Origin: Carnobacterium_B sp040274945
GTDB lineage: Bacteria; Bacillota; Bacilli; Lactobacillales; Carnobacteriaceae
Assembly (NCBI RefSeq): GCF_040274945.1
Contig: NZ_JBEMAR010000003.1
Coordinates: 62,001-126,000, forward strand
Length of the DNA: 64,000 nucleotides
Direction: 5' to 3'
Below are positions 26,192 to 35,022 of this stretch, piece by piece. The notes under the pieces are model-generated. The model was not told the DNA's origin and searched no databases. It was given only the letters and a program-made list of their open reading frames with translations. The stretch's first letter is position 1, and every line of letters begins with the position of its first letter. The position numbers were made by a program, and so were the translations under genes.

Positions 26192-27680
26192 GGTAAATCT
26201 CCTCTATTTTTTTCTGAAGTCTCTTCTGATCATCAATCGTAAACATTGCACTCACTAATAAATACGGAATAGGCCTGTTATCTTCAATATGGACGGTACT
26301 TAAAATCAATTCAACATCTCCGTATTTCTCTTTAAACAGTTGCATATTTCGTGAGGCTATTACATCTACAATTTCTATTTCAGGAAATTTTTTCGCTACT
26401 TTTGCTCTTAAAAGTTCTGAGGTTCCAATACCTGTGGTGCACATGATAAGTGTTTTTATAGGTTGTTGATATTGACTTGTCTCAATGATCTTTGCAAAAT
26501 AAAGAGTGATAAAGCCATTTTCATCATCATTTATTACTGGCAAGCTGAATTTTTCACTTACAAAGTTAGATACGTTAGTAACTTCCAAAAATATTTCTTC
26601 GTAGGTTACCTTAATTTGATTCAACAAGCTGTTTTTAACTCGAATTTTGTGTTCTAACCGATTAAGCATTGGTTTAATATGATTGGCTAAATCAATAAAA
26701 ATAGACTGACTTTCGATATCAATACCTAATTTGATACTCATTTCTTCAATATATACTTTAGTCACTTGGATAACTTTTGGTGAAAAAGTAGCCGTTTTAG
26801 CGAGCGAGCCCTGCATCCTTGATGAAACCAGATATTGGTAAAGAAAATAAATCTCAATATCCGGTAAATTACTGTTCAAATATTTCACAATATTGTTAAC
26901 AGTAACTTTTGCAACCTGGTACAAAATACTATCTCTCTTCATATTTTCCATTTCTTCATTAGTGATTTTATCCGTAAATAGTAAAGCTGGGATTTTTCTT
27001 GAGCGACTGAGCAGTATATACAAATGCGAAAAAATGTTTACATTATACGGATAGGGAATGGTTATTTCTAGATCTTTTTCAATGATCCTTAATTGATCCA
27101 ATATAAACAAAACATCGTACTTATTGAAATTAAGTTCTTGATTACTTTTCAAATCGTCAATATCAATAATATTAAATATTTCAATACTATCTTTGATGGC
27201 CTTTCTAATATTAACTTCTTCCCCTAATATAGCTAACGTTCTGTTTTTTCTTTCTAAAACCAAGTTATAATTTTTAAGTTCTTCGCTCATAATTTGTTCA
27301 TCATTGAAAATAACTGAATCTCCTACATAATAGTTGCTAAATAATTGGTAGATATTTAAAGGTTTTGGCGAAGACAACAATAGTTCTTCCATGATTCGTT
27401 TACGTCTCTCGTTAGTAGAAAATTGATTTTCCTTGTATTTCTTGCTGCTTTTTTGATAGTTTATAAACTTTTCGTGATCTAGTTTATACCCTCTTCCTTT
27501 TTCAGATAGAACTAAAGGACCTTCCACATATTCATCGTTGATTTTTTTGATCAAACGATAGACTGTTTTTTTAGAAACACTTAATATTTCTGTTAAATCT
27601 TCTGAAGTAACGTAATCTTGATTTTTAGAAAGAAACAGTAACAACTTTTGTTCACGACTATTGGTTGAACTCAAAGCCAC
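26181..27680 (-). CDS. PRD-containing PTS-responsive transcriptional activator (MtlR/ManR-like)
   Basis: The 499-residue protein has an N-terminal helix-turn-helix (residues 10-60, VTSEDLTEILSVSKKTVYRLIKK), PTS regulation domains in the middle (about 170-390), and an EIIB-like domain with a cysteine at TLIMCTTGIGTSELLRAKV near residue 412. The usual C-terminal EIIA domain is absent and is encoded by the next gene. It should be phosphorylated by PTS proteins and switch on its own operon, which runs through EIIA, EIIB, EIIA, EIIB, EIIC and the AlsE-like gene. Confidence 0.88.
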   Translation of the reverse strand: MALSSTNSREQKLLLFLSKNQDYVTSEDLTEILSVSKKTVYRLIKKINDEYVEGPLVLSEKGRGYKLDHEKFINYQKSSKKYKENQFSTNERRKRIMEELLLSSPKPLNIYQLFSNYYVGDSVIFNDEQIMSEELKNYNLVLERKNRTLAILGEEVNIRKAIKDSIEIFNIIDIDDLKSNQELNFNKYDVLFILDQLRIIEKDLEITIPYPYNVNIFSHLYILLSRSRKIPALLFTDKITNEEMENMKRDSILYQVAKVTVNNIVKYLNSNLPDIEIYFLYQYLVSSRMQGSLAKTATFSPKVIQVTKVYIEEMSIKLGIDIESQSIFIDLANHIKPMLNRLEHKIRVKNSLLNQIKVTYEEIFLEVTNVSNFVSEKFSLPVINDDENGFITLYFAKIIETSQYQQPIKTLIMCTTGIGTSELLRAKVAKKFPEIEIVDVIASRNMQLFKEKYGDVELILSTVHIEDNRPIPYLLVSAMFTIDDQKRLQKKIEEIYHGR

Positions 27681-27714
27681 CCCTCCTTGTTATATTTATA
27701 TTAACTCACATTAA

Positions 27715-27729
27715 AGAAAACGCTTCCCT
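27715..27729 (-). promoter_or_regulatory. cre-like site of the PTS operon
   Basis: On the minus strand AGGGAAGCGTTTTCT fits the cre consensus WTGNAANCGNWNNCW with one mismatch. It is about 35 bases upstream of the regulator start. A nearby TGACCA-TTGCAG-TGGTCA palindrome (27736 to 27753 region) is a second candidate operator. Confidence 0.5.
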
Positions 27730-27908
27730 TAAATATGACCATTGCAGTGGTCATTTATTCTTTACTACTATTCTGAGATAATTGGAATTGAAATTAATAA
27801 AGACAAGGAAAGTTTCCTTGTCTACATTTCTTACTTATTTAATTATTTAATCTGAAAAGCAATTATCTACAAATCGCTAACGAACTGTTTAATGGATAGG
27901 AGCAGTTT

Positions 27909-28289
27909 TTAACTTTGTTTGCTAATCCCTCTACGTATCTTAGAAATGATAAAAGTTGCGACAAAAAGCATAATCCCTACTTTGTTAAAAAGTAAAAATA
28001 CATTTAGCAAATTTCCAAAAGAAGTCAACGGGTAATAACCACTCAACAAAAGAATGGGGAAAACGGTAAGCAACATTGTTATGTAGTGAATCATAATTTG
28101 TTTAGGAAAGTTCCAACGGTTAATTTCGTATATCACACTCGCTATTCCCAAAAATAAAATGATCAATCCGTTAAAAAAGAATGTTCTAGCATCCATTGTT
28201 GATCCTTGAAAGTAATTCCATAAAGACATCATGAACATAATACTAAATGGAATAGTTCCTCTAATTAACCCTTTAAATAAAAGCTTCAT
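27909..28289 (-). CDS. DUF3021 membrane protein
   Basis: The 126-residue protein has four predicted transmembrane helices at about residues 9-27, 38-57, 66-88 and 97-117. The pattern fits DUF3021, small membrane proteins usually paired with a LytTR regulator. No LytTR gene is adjacent here; instead a DUF2087 gene lies directly upstream. AGGAGA precedes the ATG. Function is unknown. Confidence 0.65.
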   Translation of the reverse strand: MKLLFKGLIRGTIPFSIMFMMSLWNYFQGSTMDARTFFFNGLIILFLGIASVIYEINRWNFPKQIMIHYITMLLTVFPILLLSGYYPLTSFGNLLNVFLLFNKVGIMLFVATFIISKIRRGISKQS

Positions 28290-28333
28290 TTAAATCTCCT
28301 TTCGTGCCCCTATTAATTTTCTTTTATACTTAC

Positions 28334-28624
28334 TTAATCTTGAATGCTTAGCCAATACTGACTACCATCGCTGGTCCTTTTGAAAAAATTAAAGGTAATC
28401 AAATATCTCCTCTGTTCAACGTACTCACCTGCTGGATAAACATTAAGTAATTCCGCATTAATTTCTTTCTCTGTATATATCTTTCCTTGTTCGAATCTGG
28501 TTATAAATTCAGCTAACAAAATATTTTTTTTTTTTTCTTTTGCAGGCACTTTAGTTACTTTATCATTTTTCATAAAGTTCGTGACTACATTTTCTTTTTC
28601 CTGTTCTGTGTATTGATACCTCAT
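28334..28624 (-). CDS. DUF2087 family protein
   Basis: The 96-residue protein has the DUF2087 pattern: KNILLAEFITRFEQGKIYTEKEINAEL, then RRYLITFNFFKRTSDGSQYWL. This domain often follows an ArsR-type DNA-binding part, which is missing here. A run of 13 A in the coding strand (EKKKN region, 28523-28535) makes the gene prone to slippage. It may be cotranscribed with the DUF3021 gene 44 bases downstream. The role is unknown. Confidence 0.7.
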   Translation of the reverse strand: MRYQYTEQEKENVVTNFMKNDKVTKVPAKEKKKNILLAEFITRFEQGKIYTEKEINAELLNVYPAGEYVEQRRYLITFNFFKRTSDGSQYWLSIQD

Positions 28625-28828
28625 AAGCCATTTCTCCTTCTTAAAATTTCCTTTTTGATTTAAAAATAAGCGAATTTCATAGTAACTGTATCATTAAAAA
28701 ATGGTGAGAGTCAATATCCTAAACAATTTTATTCAAACTTATAAAGTAACGTTCCACCTAAAATTTGCTTTTGCGAATGTCTAATTTGTGAGATACTGAT
28801 AAGCGTGACTGAAAACGGAGGGAACAAG

Positions 28829-29830
28829 ATGATTTATATAAAAGAAGCCATTTTACACATATTTGATTTGAACAGCAACGAACCTATTTTCTCTTTTGCC
28901 GGCTTAGATCTTACAGAAAAATTCACATTTGATTATCTTCATGCCATGATTGAAAAAGTAGAAGACTCAGACAATATGAAGACTGGGGTATTAACCGAAA
29001 GTAATCCTTTAAACAAAACTTTTTCTTCTATTCAAGAAGACTTTATTGAGACGACCAAAAAGCTGACCGAAAAATTCTTTTCCATTACAAAACTCAATCC
29101 AGAAATACCGCCAGCTGATTTATTATTTGTTTATTTTACTTTAGACGAAGTGCCGCATTTAGGGCTGTTCAAATTAAATTATTCTGACAGCATCACTCAC
29201 TATGTCTCTTATGAAGAAGACACGTTGACGAATCAGTTGATCATTAACCGTTCCATCTTACCGAGTGCACGTCAAGCGATTCAAGAAGGAATGGTGTTGA
29301 ATTCGAACACCATGGAATACCATGTGATTGAGAAAAAGCACCTAATTGATGAATTAGCAGAGAAAATTTATTATTTTACAGAACTATTTTTAGAAGATAA
29401 ACCTCAACCCAGTCTTAAAGAGAACATTTCAATCATTAAAAAAGCCGTTCAAAAAACAAGCGAAGCGTTTGATGATGAAGAATTCCAAGTATTGGCTGAT
29501 ACGAAAGATGCACTTGTCCATAGTATGACAGAAGAAAACGTCATTGATAACCAAGTGATCGCTGAGACTCTATACGGGGACAATCATGCGAAAAAAGAAA
29601 AGTTTTTTGAAGAAATCAAAGAATTAGGTTACGTAGATCGTGCTCCTGCTGAAGTAGCCGTTGCTGGACCAAAATATTCCAAACAAAAATTCCGTTTAGA
29701 TAACGGAATCGAGATCAGCATTCCTATTGAACTTTACAGAGACCCAGATGTTGTCGAGTTTATCAATAATCCAGATGGAACGACTTCTGTTATGATTAAA
29801 AACATTGAAAAAATTAAAAACTTATTTTAA
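28829..29830 (+). CDS. nucleoid-associated protein, NdpA/YejK family
   Basis: The 333-residue protein starts MIYIKEAILHIFDLNSNEPI and ends with a segment DNGIEISIPIELYRDPDVVEF, the layout of the NdpA (YejK) family found on the nucleoid. The exact role is not settled. The start at ATG 28829 has GGAGGG six bases before it; the GTG at 28805 has no such site. The gene is single and ends in a strong terminator. Confidence 0.8.
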   Translation: MIYIKEAILHIFDLNSNEPIFSFAGLDLTEKFTFDYLHAMIEKVEDSDNMKTGVLTESNPLNKTFSSIQEDFIETTKKLTEKFFSITKLNPEIPPADLLFVYFTLDEVPHLGLFKLNYSDSITHYVSYEEDTLTNQLIINRSILPSARQAIQEGMVLNSNTMEYHVIEKKHLIDELAEKIYYFTELFLEDKPQPSLKENISIIKKAVQKTSEAFDDEEFQVLADTKDALVHSMTEENVIDNQVIAETLYGDNHAKKEKFFEEIKELGYVDRAPAEVAVAGPKYSKQKFRLDNGIEISIPIELYRDPDVVEFINNPDGTTSVMIKNIEKIKNLF

Positions 29831-29881
29831 AAAATCTTCCTTTGTATGAGCCTGTCAATGCTCAGTACAAAGGAAGATTTT
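29831..29881. terminator. terminator between the NdpA-like gene and nth
   Basis: AAAATCTTCCTTTGTA (29831-29846) pairs perfectly with TACAAAGGAAGATTTT (29866-29881), with TGAGC/GCTCA inside. It directly follows the stop of the rightward gene and can also serve the convergent nth gene. Confidence 0.9.
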
Positions 29882-29907
29882 CGCTTATGTCAACGATTAT
29901 TTAACCA

Positions 29908-30606
29908 CTATTGAATAGTACGAACTTTCGTATTCCCATTATCCATACAAATGGAAGCATCAGTTGTGTCAGTAGGATCTACTTCTTCTAAATTCTCATA
30001 CAACTGTGGATAATCATGACACTTCATATTTCTAGGTGTACATATTTCTTTTCCGAATGAGATCATGGATTGATGTGCTCTTCCCCAATATTTTGCCGGG
30101 ATAATTTCTGTCACGCGTTCTTCAATTTGTTTAGGCGTGGCATTTTTTTCTACTATTTTGTGATGTTTGCAGATTCGTGCGACATGTGTGTCCACTGCAA
30201 AAGCATCTTGGTTAAAGGCAACATTCAATAGTATATTAGCTGATTTAGGTCCAATTCCAGTTAATGATTGCAATTCTTTGCGTGTATTTGGTACTTTCCC
30301 ATCAAATTTTTCAAGTAATTGACAGCTGCTTTTATAAATATACTTTGCTTTATTCCGGTAGAGTCCGACTGTTTTTATGTATAATTCAATTTCTTCAGGT
30401 GAAGATTCGATAACAGCTTGAGGATTTGGATAGCGTTCGAATAACTTGTCTTTCACCTTAGCGACTGATACGTCTGTTGCCTGAGCACTTAATATAACGA
30501 CCATCAACAATTGAAATGGATTTTGATATCGCATCGTTGGGACAGCATTGGGATAAAGCTTCATAATTTCATAGATAACGTGTTGCGCGGCTTCTTTTGT
30601 CAGCAT
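29908..30606 (-). CDS. nth: endonuclease III homologue lacking a complete iron-sulfur motif
   Basis: The 232-residue DNA glycosylase has the helix-hairpin-helix LTGIGPKSANILL near residue 117, including the catalytic lysine, and FAVDTHVARICKH with the catalytic aspartate. It would remove oxidised pyrimidines. The usual C-X6-C-X2-C-X5-C cluster is incomplete: CTPRNMKC supplies two cysteines, but HDYPQLYENL replaces the rest. The C-terminus is extended by about 20 residues. A broken relative lies at 3131-3352 with the same loss, so the change is old. An intact Nth may exist elsewhere in the genome. Confidence 0.85.
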   Translation of the reverse strand: MLTKEAAQHVIYEIMKLYPNAVPTMRYQNPFQLLMVVILSAQATDVSVAKVKDKLFERYPNPQAVIESSPEEIELYIKTVGLYRNKAKYIYKSSCQLLEKFDGKVPNTRKELQSLTGIGPKSANILLNVAFNQDAFAVDTHVARICKHHKIVEKNATPKQIEERVTEIIPAKYWGRAHQSMISFGKEICTPRNMKCHDYPQLYENLEEVDPTDTTDASICMDNGNTKVRTIQ

Positions 30607-30849
30607 AAGCTTTCCTTTCTTTTATTTAGTTTTTTTTAATATAACATACTTTCAATAACACTAAAATCAAGTTTATCAGTATCTTATTTTCTATAAAGCC
30701 AGAATCTAAGTATAGCTTTACTTAGAATCATGTCATTCTGACCTTTTAATGTTTAAAATAAAGTTTCAACAGTTCTTTAGCACTGATGGTTGAGGTATAA
30801 TAAATTAAAGAATTGTTCCTCAAAAACATACCTACGGAGGGTCTTTAAT

Positions 30850-31689
30850 ATGAGACAAAATGACGAAGAAACGCTCAATGATTTATATAATTTGATCCTC
30901 AATCCTGCTACTCGGGACTGGGAACGGTCATCATTATTGTCGACCAAAAACGCCTTAGAAGAAGGTGGAAGTATTGGCGACCAATTTTCAAAGCTTGAAG
31001 CTAAATTACGTCCACTCGCATTAAGAAACAACTTAACGCCTGATGTGACGGATTTTTATAACAGTATAACTGGAAATGCTAGCTCCAACGCTCAATTTGA
31101 TTTTGCGAAACATTCCATTGATGATCTGACTTACCAAGATTCTGCGGTATTTGCAGGCGGCTGTTTCTGGTGTATGGTAGAACCTTTTGAAACCCGAAAT
31201 GGAATCATTTCAGTCTTATCGGGTTACACCGGAGGGCATATGAACCATCCCACTTACGACCAAGTGAGTGGCCAGTATACAGGGCATGTCGAAGCGGTTG
31301 AGATTATTTTTGATACACGGATCATACAGTATAAAGACTTGGTGGAGCTTTATTGGCAGCTGACTGATCCCACTGATGCGTTTGGACAATTTCAAGACCG
31401 AGGCAGTCAGTACCGCCCGATTATTTTTGTTCGAAATGAAGAACAACGGAAAATTACTGAAAAGTCAAAACAGCGATTAATAGAATCCGGCAAATACAAG
31501 CGTCCAATCGTTACATTAATTGAGCCAACATCTGTATTTTGGCCGGCAGAAAACTTCCACCAGCAATTTTATAAGAAAAATCGAAAAAGATACAAAAGGA
31601 TTGAGCGGTCCCGTCAACAATTTTTAGCATTCCAACATTTGCAAGGTAAAATCCGGACAGAGCTTAATCATTTTACACGAAAACATTAA
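30850..31689 (+). CDS. msrA: peptide methionine sulfoxide reductase A with N-terminal extension
   Basis: The 279-residue protein carries a complete MsrA domain from about residue 95: FAGGCFWCMVEPFE with the catalytic cysteine, GYTGGH, YTGHVEAVEI, and QFQDRGSQYR. It repairs S-methionine sulfoxide in proteins. The first 90 residues form a helical domain of unknown role, found in some Gram-positive MsrA proteins. The ATG at 30850 is preferred over the upstream frame start because GGAGGG precedes it. It stands alone with its own terminator. Confidence 0.92.
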   Translation: MRQNDEETLNDLYNLILNPATRDWERSSLLSTKNALEEGGSIGDQFSKLEAKLRPLALRNNLTPDVTDFYNSITGNASSNAQFDFAKHSIDDLTYQDSAVFAGGCFWCMVEPFETRNGIISVLSGYTGGHMNHPTYDQVSGQYTGHVEAVEIIFDTRIIQYKDLVELYWQLTDPTDAFGQFQDRGSQYRPIIFVRNEEQRKITEKSKQRLIESGKYKRPIVTLIEPTSVFWPAENFHQQFYKKNRKRYKRIERSRQQFLAFQHLQGKIRTELNHFTRKH

Positions 31690-31703
31690 TGGACTGTGCC
31701 ATG

Positions 31704-31750
31704 ATAGCTACTCTTCTCTACCATATTGAATAGCTATTTTTACTTTTTCA
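31704..31750 (+). terminator. terminator after msrA
   Basis: ATAGCTA (31704-31710) pairs with TAGCTAT (31731-31737), and TTTTTACTTTTT follows. Confidence 0.65.
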
Positions 31751-31871
31751 ATGAAGAATGACTAAAACGTCATTTATCTTTTCACTGAATTGATTTTGTT
31801 TAAAAATTCACAAAAATAGTTTACCATAAAGAGAAACCTTTATATTTTTATAAGAGAAAGAGGAAAAAACT

Positions 31872-32465
31872 GTGTTGGAAACAATTTTAAGTTTATACGT
31901 TACATTAATGTCAGTGATTTTTGCAGGTGTTGCCAATATGGTATTTTGTAAATACCCTACTTATCAATGTTTAAATATCCCAATGGATGCCGGTAGGATA
32001 TTAGCAGACGGCAAGCGATTGTTTGGTCAAAACAAAACTTGGAAAGGCTTTATTGGCATGATTCTTTTTGGCGGACTCTCTCAAATGATCTGGGGACTCA
32101 TTCTAAAAACTAGCCCTTCTCTTGAATCGCTGAATCTCTTCTATGACGTCTATGCAAATTCTATCCTAAACAATCTTTGGATTGGTTTTTTATTAGGGTT
32201 AGCTTATGTCGTTTTTGAATTGCCCAATAGTTTTATGAAACGACGGCTAGAAATAAAACCTGGTAAACCAGCAAACAATCAATGGAAATGGTTCTTTATT
32301 TTTATTGATCAAGCAGATTCATTGCTAGGTTGTGCTCTAGTTGTAGCCGTTTTGGTTCCAATAAGTTTGGCTCAATTTTTCGAGTTTATCCTTTTGGGAG
32401 CTGGTACTCATGTCGTAGTCAATCAATTATTGTATTGGTTTAAATTAAGAAAAAATCCATTCTAA
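31872..32465 (+). CDS. CarS-like (CDP-archaeol synthase/DUF46) CTP transferase
   Basis: The 197-residue membrane protein has five or so hydrophobic helices and the central motif DGKRLFGQNKTWKGFIG at about residues 52-68, which is characteristic of archaeal CDP-archaeol synthase and related bacterial proteins. Such enzymes activate a lipid phosphate with CTP. IDQADSLLG near residue 147 fits the second conserved acidic site. The start is GTG, preceded by AGAGG. It opens a seven-gene operon with other lipid enzymes. Bacterial homologues are known, but their lipid substrates are mostly unknown. Confidence 0.8.
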   Translation: MLETILSLYVTLMSVIFAGVANMVFCKYPTYQCLNIPMDAGRILADGKRLFGQNKTWKGFIGMILFGGLSQMIWGLILKTSPSLESLNLFYDVYANSILNNLWIGFLLGLAYVVFELPNSFMKRRLEIKPGKPANNQWKWFFIFIDQADSLLGCALVVAVLVPISLAQFFEFILLGAGTHVVVNQLLYWFKLRKNPF

Positions 32466-32560
32466 TTATTTTAGATGTACAAAGAGGTGTATAGAAAATT
32501 TATTGGACTTTAATAGAAACTGCAGAAACAAATCTGCGGTATGGCGGTAAAATAAACGCG

Positions 32561-35020
32561 TTGATCAATTTGTCTCAGTTAGGCCTTCAGGTACCTAAAG
32601 GCTATTTCATTTCAGAAGATAAACTCACTTCACTATGGACTGAAGCAATCCCAGAACTAGTAGGATTAGAAACAACCGTTCATCCTAATCTGCCAACTTA
32701 TGAAACGATTGTTCAACGCTTGGATCAGCTGAGTTTCCCAGCGGAATTAAATGCAGAAATAAGTGATCTGATATCTCTTAATAAAACCTATATTGTGCGA
32801 AGCAGTGGCTTGATGGAAGACCAAGCATCTACTTCTTTTGCTGGACAATACGACACAATTGCAAACTGCACGACGACTGACGACATTATTGCTGCATTAA
32901 AACAATGTATCGCGTCTCTTTTTAAGCCAGCTGCCATAACTTATTGGCAGACGCATCAGTTGGACGTTCAAAATCTAAGAATGTCTGTCATTATTCAAGA
33001 ACAAGTTTCAGCAGTGTCCAGTGGTATTTCGTTTACTCTCAATCCTTTGACAAATAATGATCGTCAATTAACCCTTGAAGTAGTGAAGGGCGCAGGTGAA
33101 CAGCTTGTTAGTGGATTGGTTACTCCTGAACAATTAACGATTGATTGGTTTTCAACAATCGGACCAACAAATTGCTCAAAAATTTTATCTTCAGGTCAGT
33201 TAAAGCAGCTTCAAGAACAGTTGCTTTTGATTGCGACCTTTTATGGCTATCCTGTCGATGTGGAATTTTGTTTCAGCAAAGATTCCTTATTCTTCTTACA
33301 AGCTCGCCCGATCACAACGATTCGCCGAAAAATCAATGAAGGCAATTGGACAACAACGAATTTTCGTGATGGCGGTGTCGCTGCGCAGCCTTGTCCAGGA
33401 TTGATGTGGAGTTTATACCGCGAATCATGGCAGACTACGTTAGAAAAATTCTTGATTCAAAACAAGTTATACGATTCAACAAACATCAACCAGCTATCTA
33501 TCAATCATTTTGCAAGACCTTATTGGAATATTGGGGTTGTAAAAGAAGCCATGTCACGGATACCTGGCTATATTGAACGCGAATTTGATGACGAGCTTGG
33601 CGTGTATAAAAATTATCAAGGAGATGGCTATAAAAGCAAGCTGACAGTTAAGACGCTCAGCCATTTACTAACTGTGGCGACTCGTATCACTAAAACGACT
33701 CAGCAACAGCGTCAAACAGCAGCACAGCAACACAAACAACTATTAGAAACGTATCAATCAATCGATAAAAAAATCCAATCGCTATCTTCCGCGACAGATC
33801 AGCATAAAATTGAAGCGTTATGGGAAACTATCATTAACGATGCTTATTTGCAAAGTGAACAGACTTATTTCTGGCAAGTCTATGTCAATACGGTGCAGCT
33901 TTCAATGAAAAAAACCGCCTTATTGAAAAAATTGCCTTTAGATACTTTTTTTCAGCTTATCTCAAAATTAGGTGCAGTCTCACATATCCAACCGCTACGT
34001 GATCTGTATGAGATCGTTGATATTATCTTGGCAAACGATAAATTCAAGCAGGAATGGATGACAAACAGTCCAGTAGACATCAATACGCTGCTAACCAAAC
34101 AACCCCATCGTCTAGATGCGCAGCGGATTAAAGCTTTTCAAGCAATATTTGGCTATCATTCAAATCGTGAATTGAATTTATTGGTGCCAAGTTATAGCGA
34201 AGACCAGCAGCTAGTTGTTGATCTGTTGAAAGACTATGTGGATCATCCAGAGAAACTCAAGGCAGCTCAACACTCCTTCTCACAAATACAGACAGAAGAA
34301 CAAATGGGAAAACTAATTGAACCCTATGTCTCTAAATGGCAACGTACTAAAGTAATGAAGGATATCAAGATGCTGCGTGACTTATTATGGTGGCGTGAAG
34401 AATTTAAAGATGTATCAACTCGTTTTTATCATTTGATTCGTCAAATCACTTTGAAATTAGGCGAAAGGTATTCCCAACTAGGGTATATTGATCAAACAGA
34501 AGACCTCTTCTATCTTGAAAAAGAAACGATACACTCTTTTATTACTAACCAACTTTCTCAAGAAAGTCTTCAAAAATCCGTACAAGACAATCGTATGTAT
34601 TGTCAGGCTTATCGCCACTTTGTTCCTCCAGGAGATTTAATGGAGACAAGTATTTCCCCAGAGATGGAAAATCTTTTGGTAGATACTCCATCCAGTTTAT
34701 CTGGAATCGGTGCTAACGATGGAATTGTTTCTGGAAAAGTAAGAATCCTGCTAGACCCTAAAGACATCCATCAGTTGCAAGCTGGCGAAATCTTGGTGAC
34801 TCGTTTTACAGATACAGGTTGGAGTCACGCTTTTGGTTCCATTGAGGGTCTGATTACAGAAACTGGCGGTGTTTTATGCCATGCCTCAATTGTTGCCAGA
34901 GAATTCGGGATTCCAACGATCGTCTGTGCAACACACGCTACTGAAAACTTAAAAACAGGTATGACCGTTACAATGAATGGAACCACGGGTGACATTACAA
35001 TTCAAAAAGGTGGATGCTAA
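32561..35020 (+). CDS. rifampin-phosphotransferase-like ATP dikinase (PPDK_N plus phospho-histidine domain)
   Basis: The protein has an N-terminal ATP-binding domain (IVRSSGLMEDQASTSFAGQY near residue 78, FLQARPIT near 247), a long helical middle, and a C-terminal swivel domain with the phospho-histidine in GGVLCHASIVARE near residue 774. At about 820 residues this matches rifampin phosphotransferase and PEP-synthase-like proteins lacking the PEP-binding barrel. The likely reaction is transfer of the ATP beta-phosphate to a hydroxyl of a small molecule or lipid alcohol. The TTG at 32561 is doubtful, because the conserved YGGKINAL motif lies just upstream in frame (open from 32495, ATT at 32498). 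Confidence 0.85.
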   Translation: MINLSQLGLQVPKGYFISEDKLTSLWTEAIPELVGLETTVHPNLPTYETIVQRLDQLSFPAELNAEISDLISLNKTYIVRSSGLMEDQASTSFAGQYDTIANCTTTDDIIAALKQCIASLFKPAAITYWQTHQLDVQNLRMSVIIQEQVSAVSSGISFTLNPLTNNDRQLTLEVVKGAGEQLVSGLVTPEQLTIDWFSTIGPTNCSKILSSGQLKQLQEQLLLIATFYGYPVDVEFCFSKDSLFFLQARPITTIRRKINEGNWTTTNFRDGGVAAQPCPGLMWSLYRESWQTTLEKFLIQNKLYDSTNINQLSINHFARPYWNIGVVKEAMSRIPGYIEREFDDELGVYKNYQGDGYKSKLTVKTLSHLLTVATRITKTTQQQRQTAAQQHKQLLETYQSIDKKIQSLSSATDQHKIEALWETIINDAYLQSEQTYFWQVYVNTVQLSMKKTALLKKLPLDTFFQLISKLGAVSHIQPLRDLYEIVDIILANDKFKQEWMTNSPVDINTLLTKQPHRLDAQRIKAFQAIFGYHSNRELNLLVPSYSEDQQLVVDLLKDYVDHPEKLKAAQHSFSQIQTEEQMGKLIEPYVSKWQRTKVMKDIKMLRDLLWWREEFKDVSTRFYHLIRQITLKLGERYSQLGYIDQTEDLFYLEKETIHSFITNQLSQESLQKSVQDNRMYCQAYRHFVPPGDLMETSISPEMENLLVDTPSSLSGIGANDGIVSGKVRILLDPKDIHQLQAGEILVTRFTDTGWSHAFGSIEGLITETGGVLCHASIVAREFGIPTIVCATHATENLKTGMTVTMNGTTGDITIQKGGC

Positions 35021-35022
35021 AA

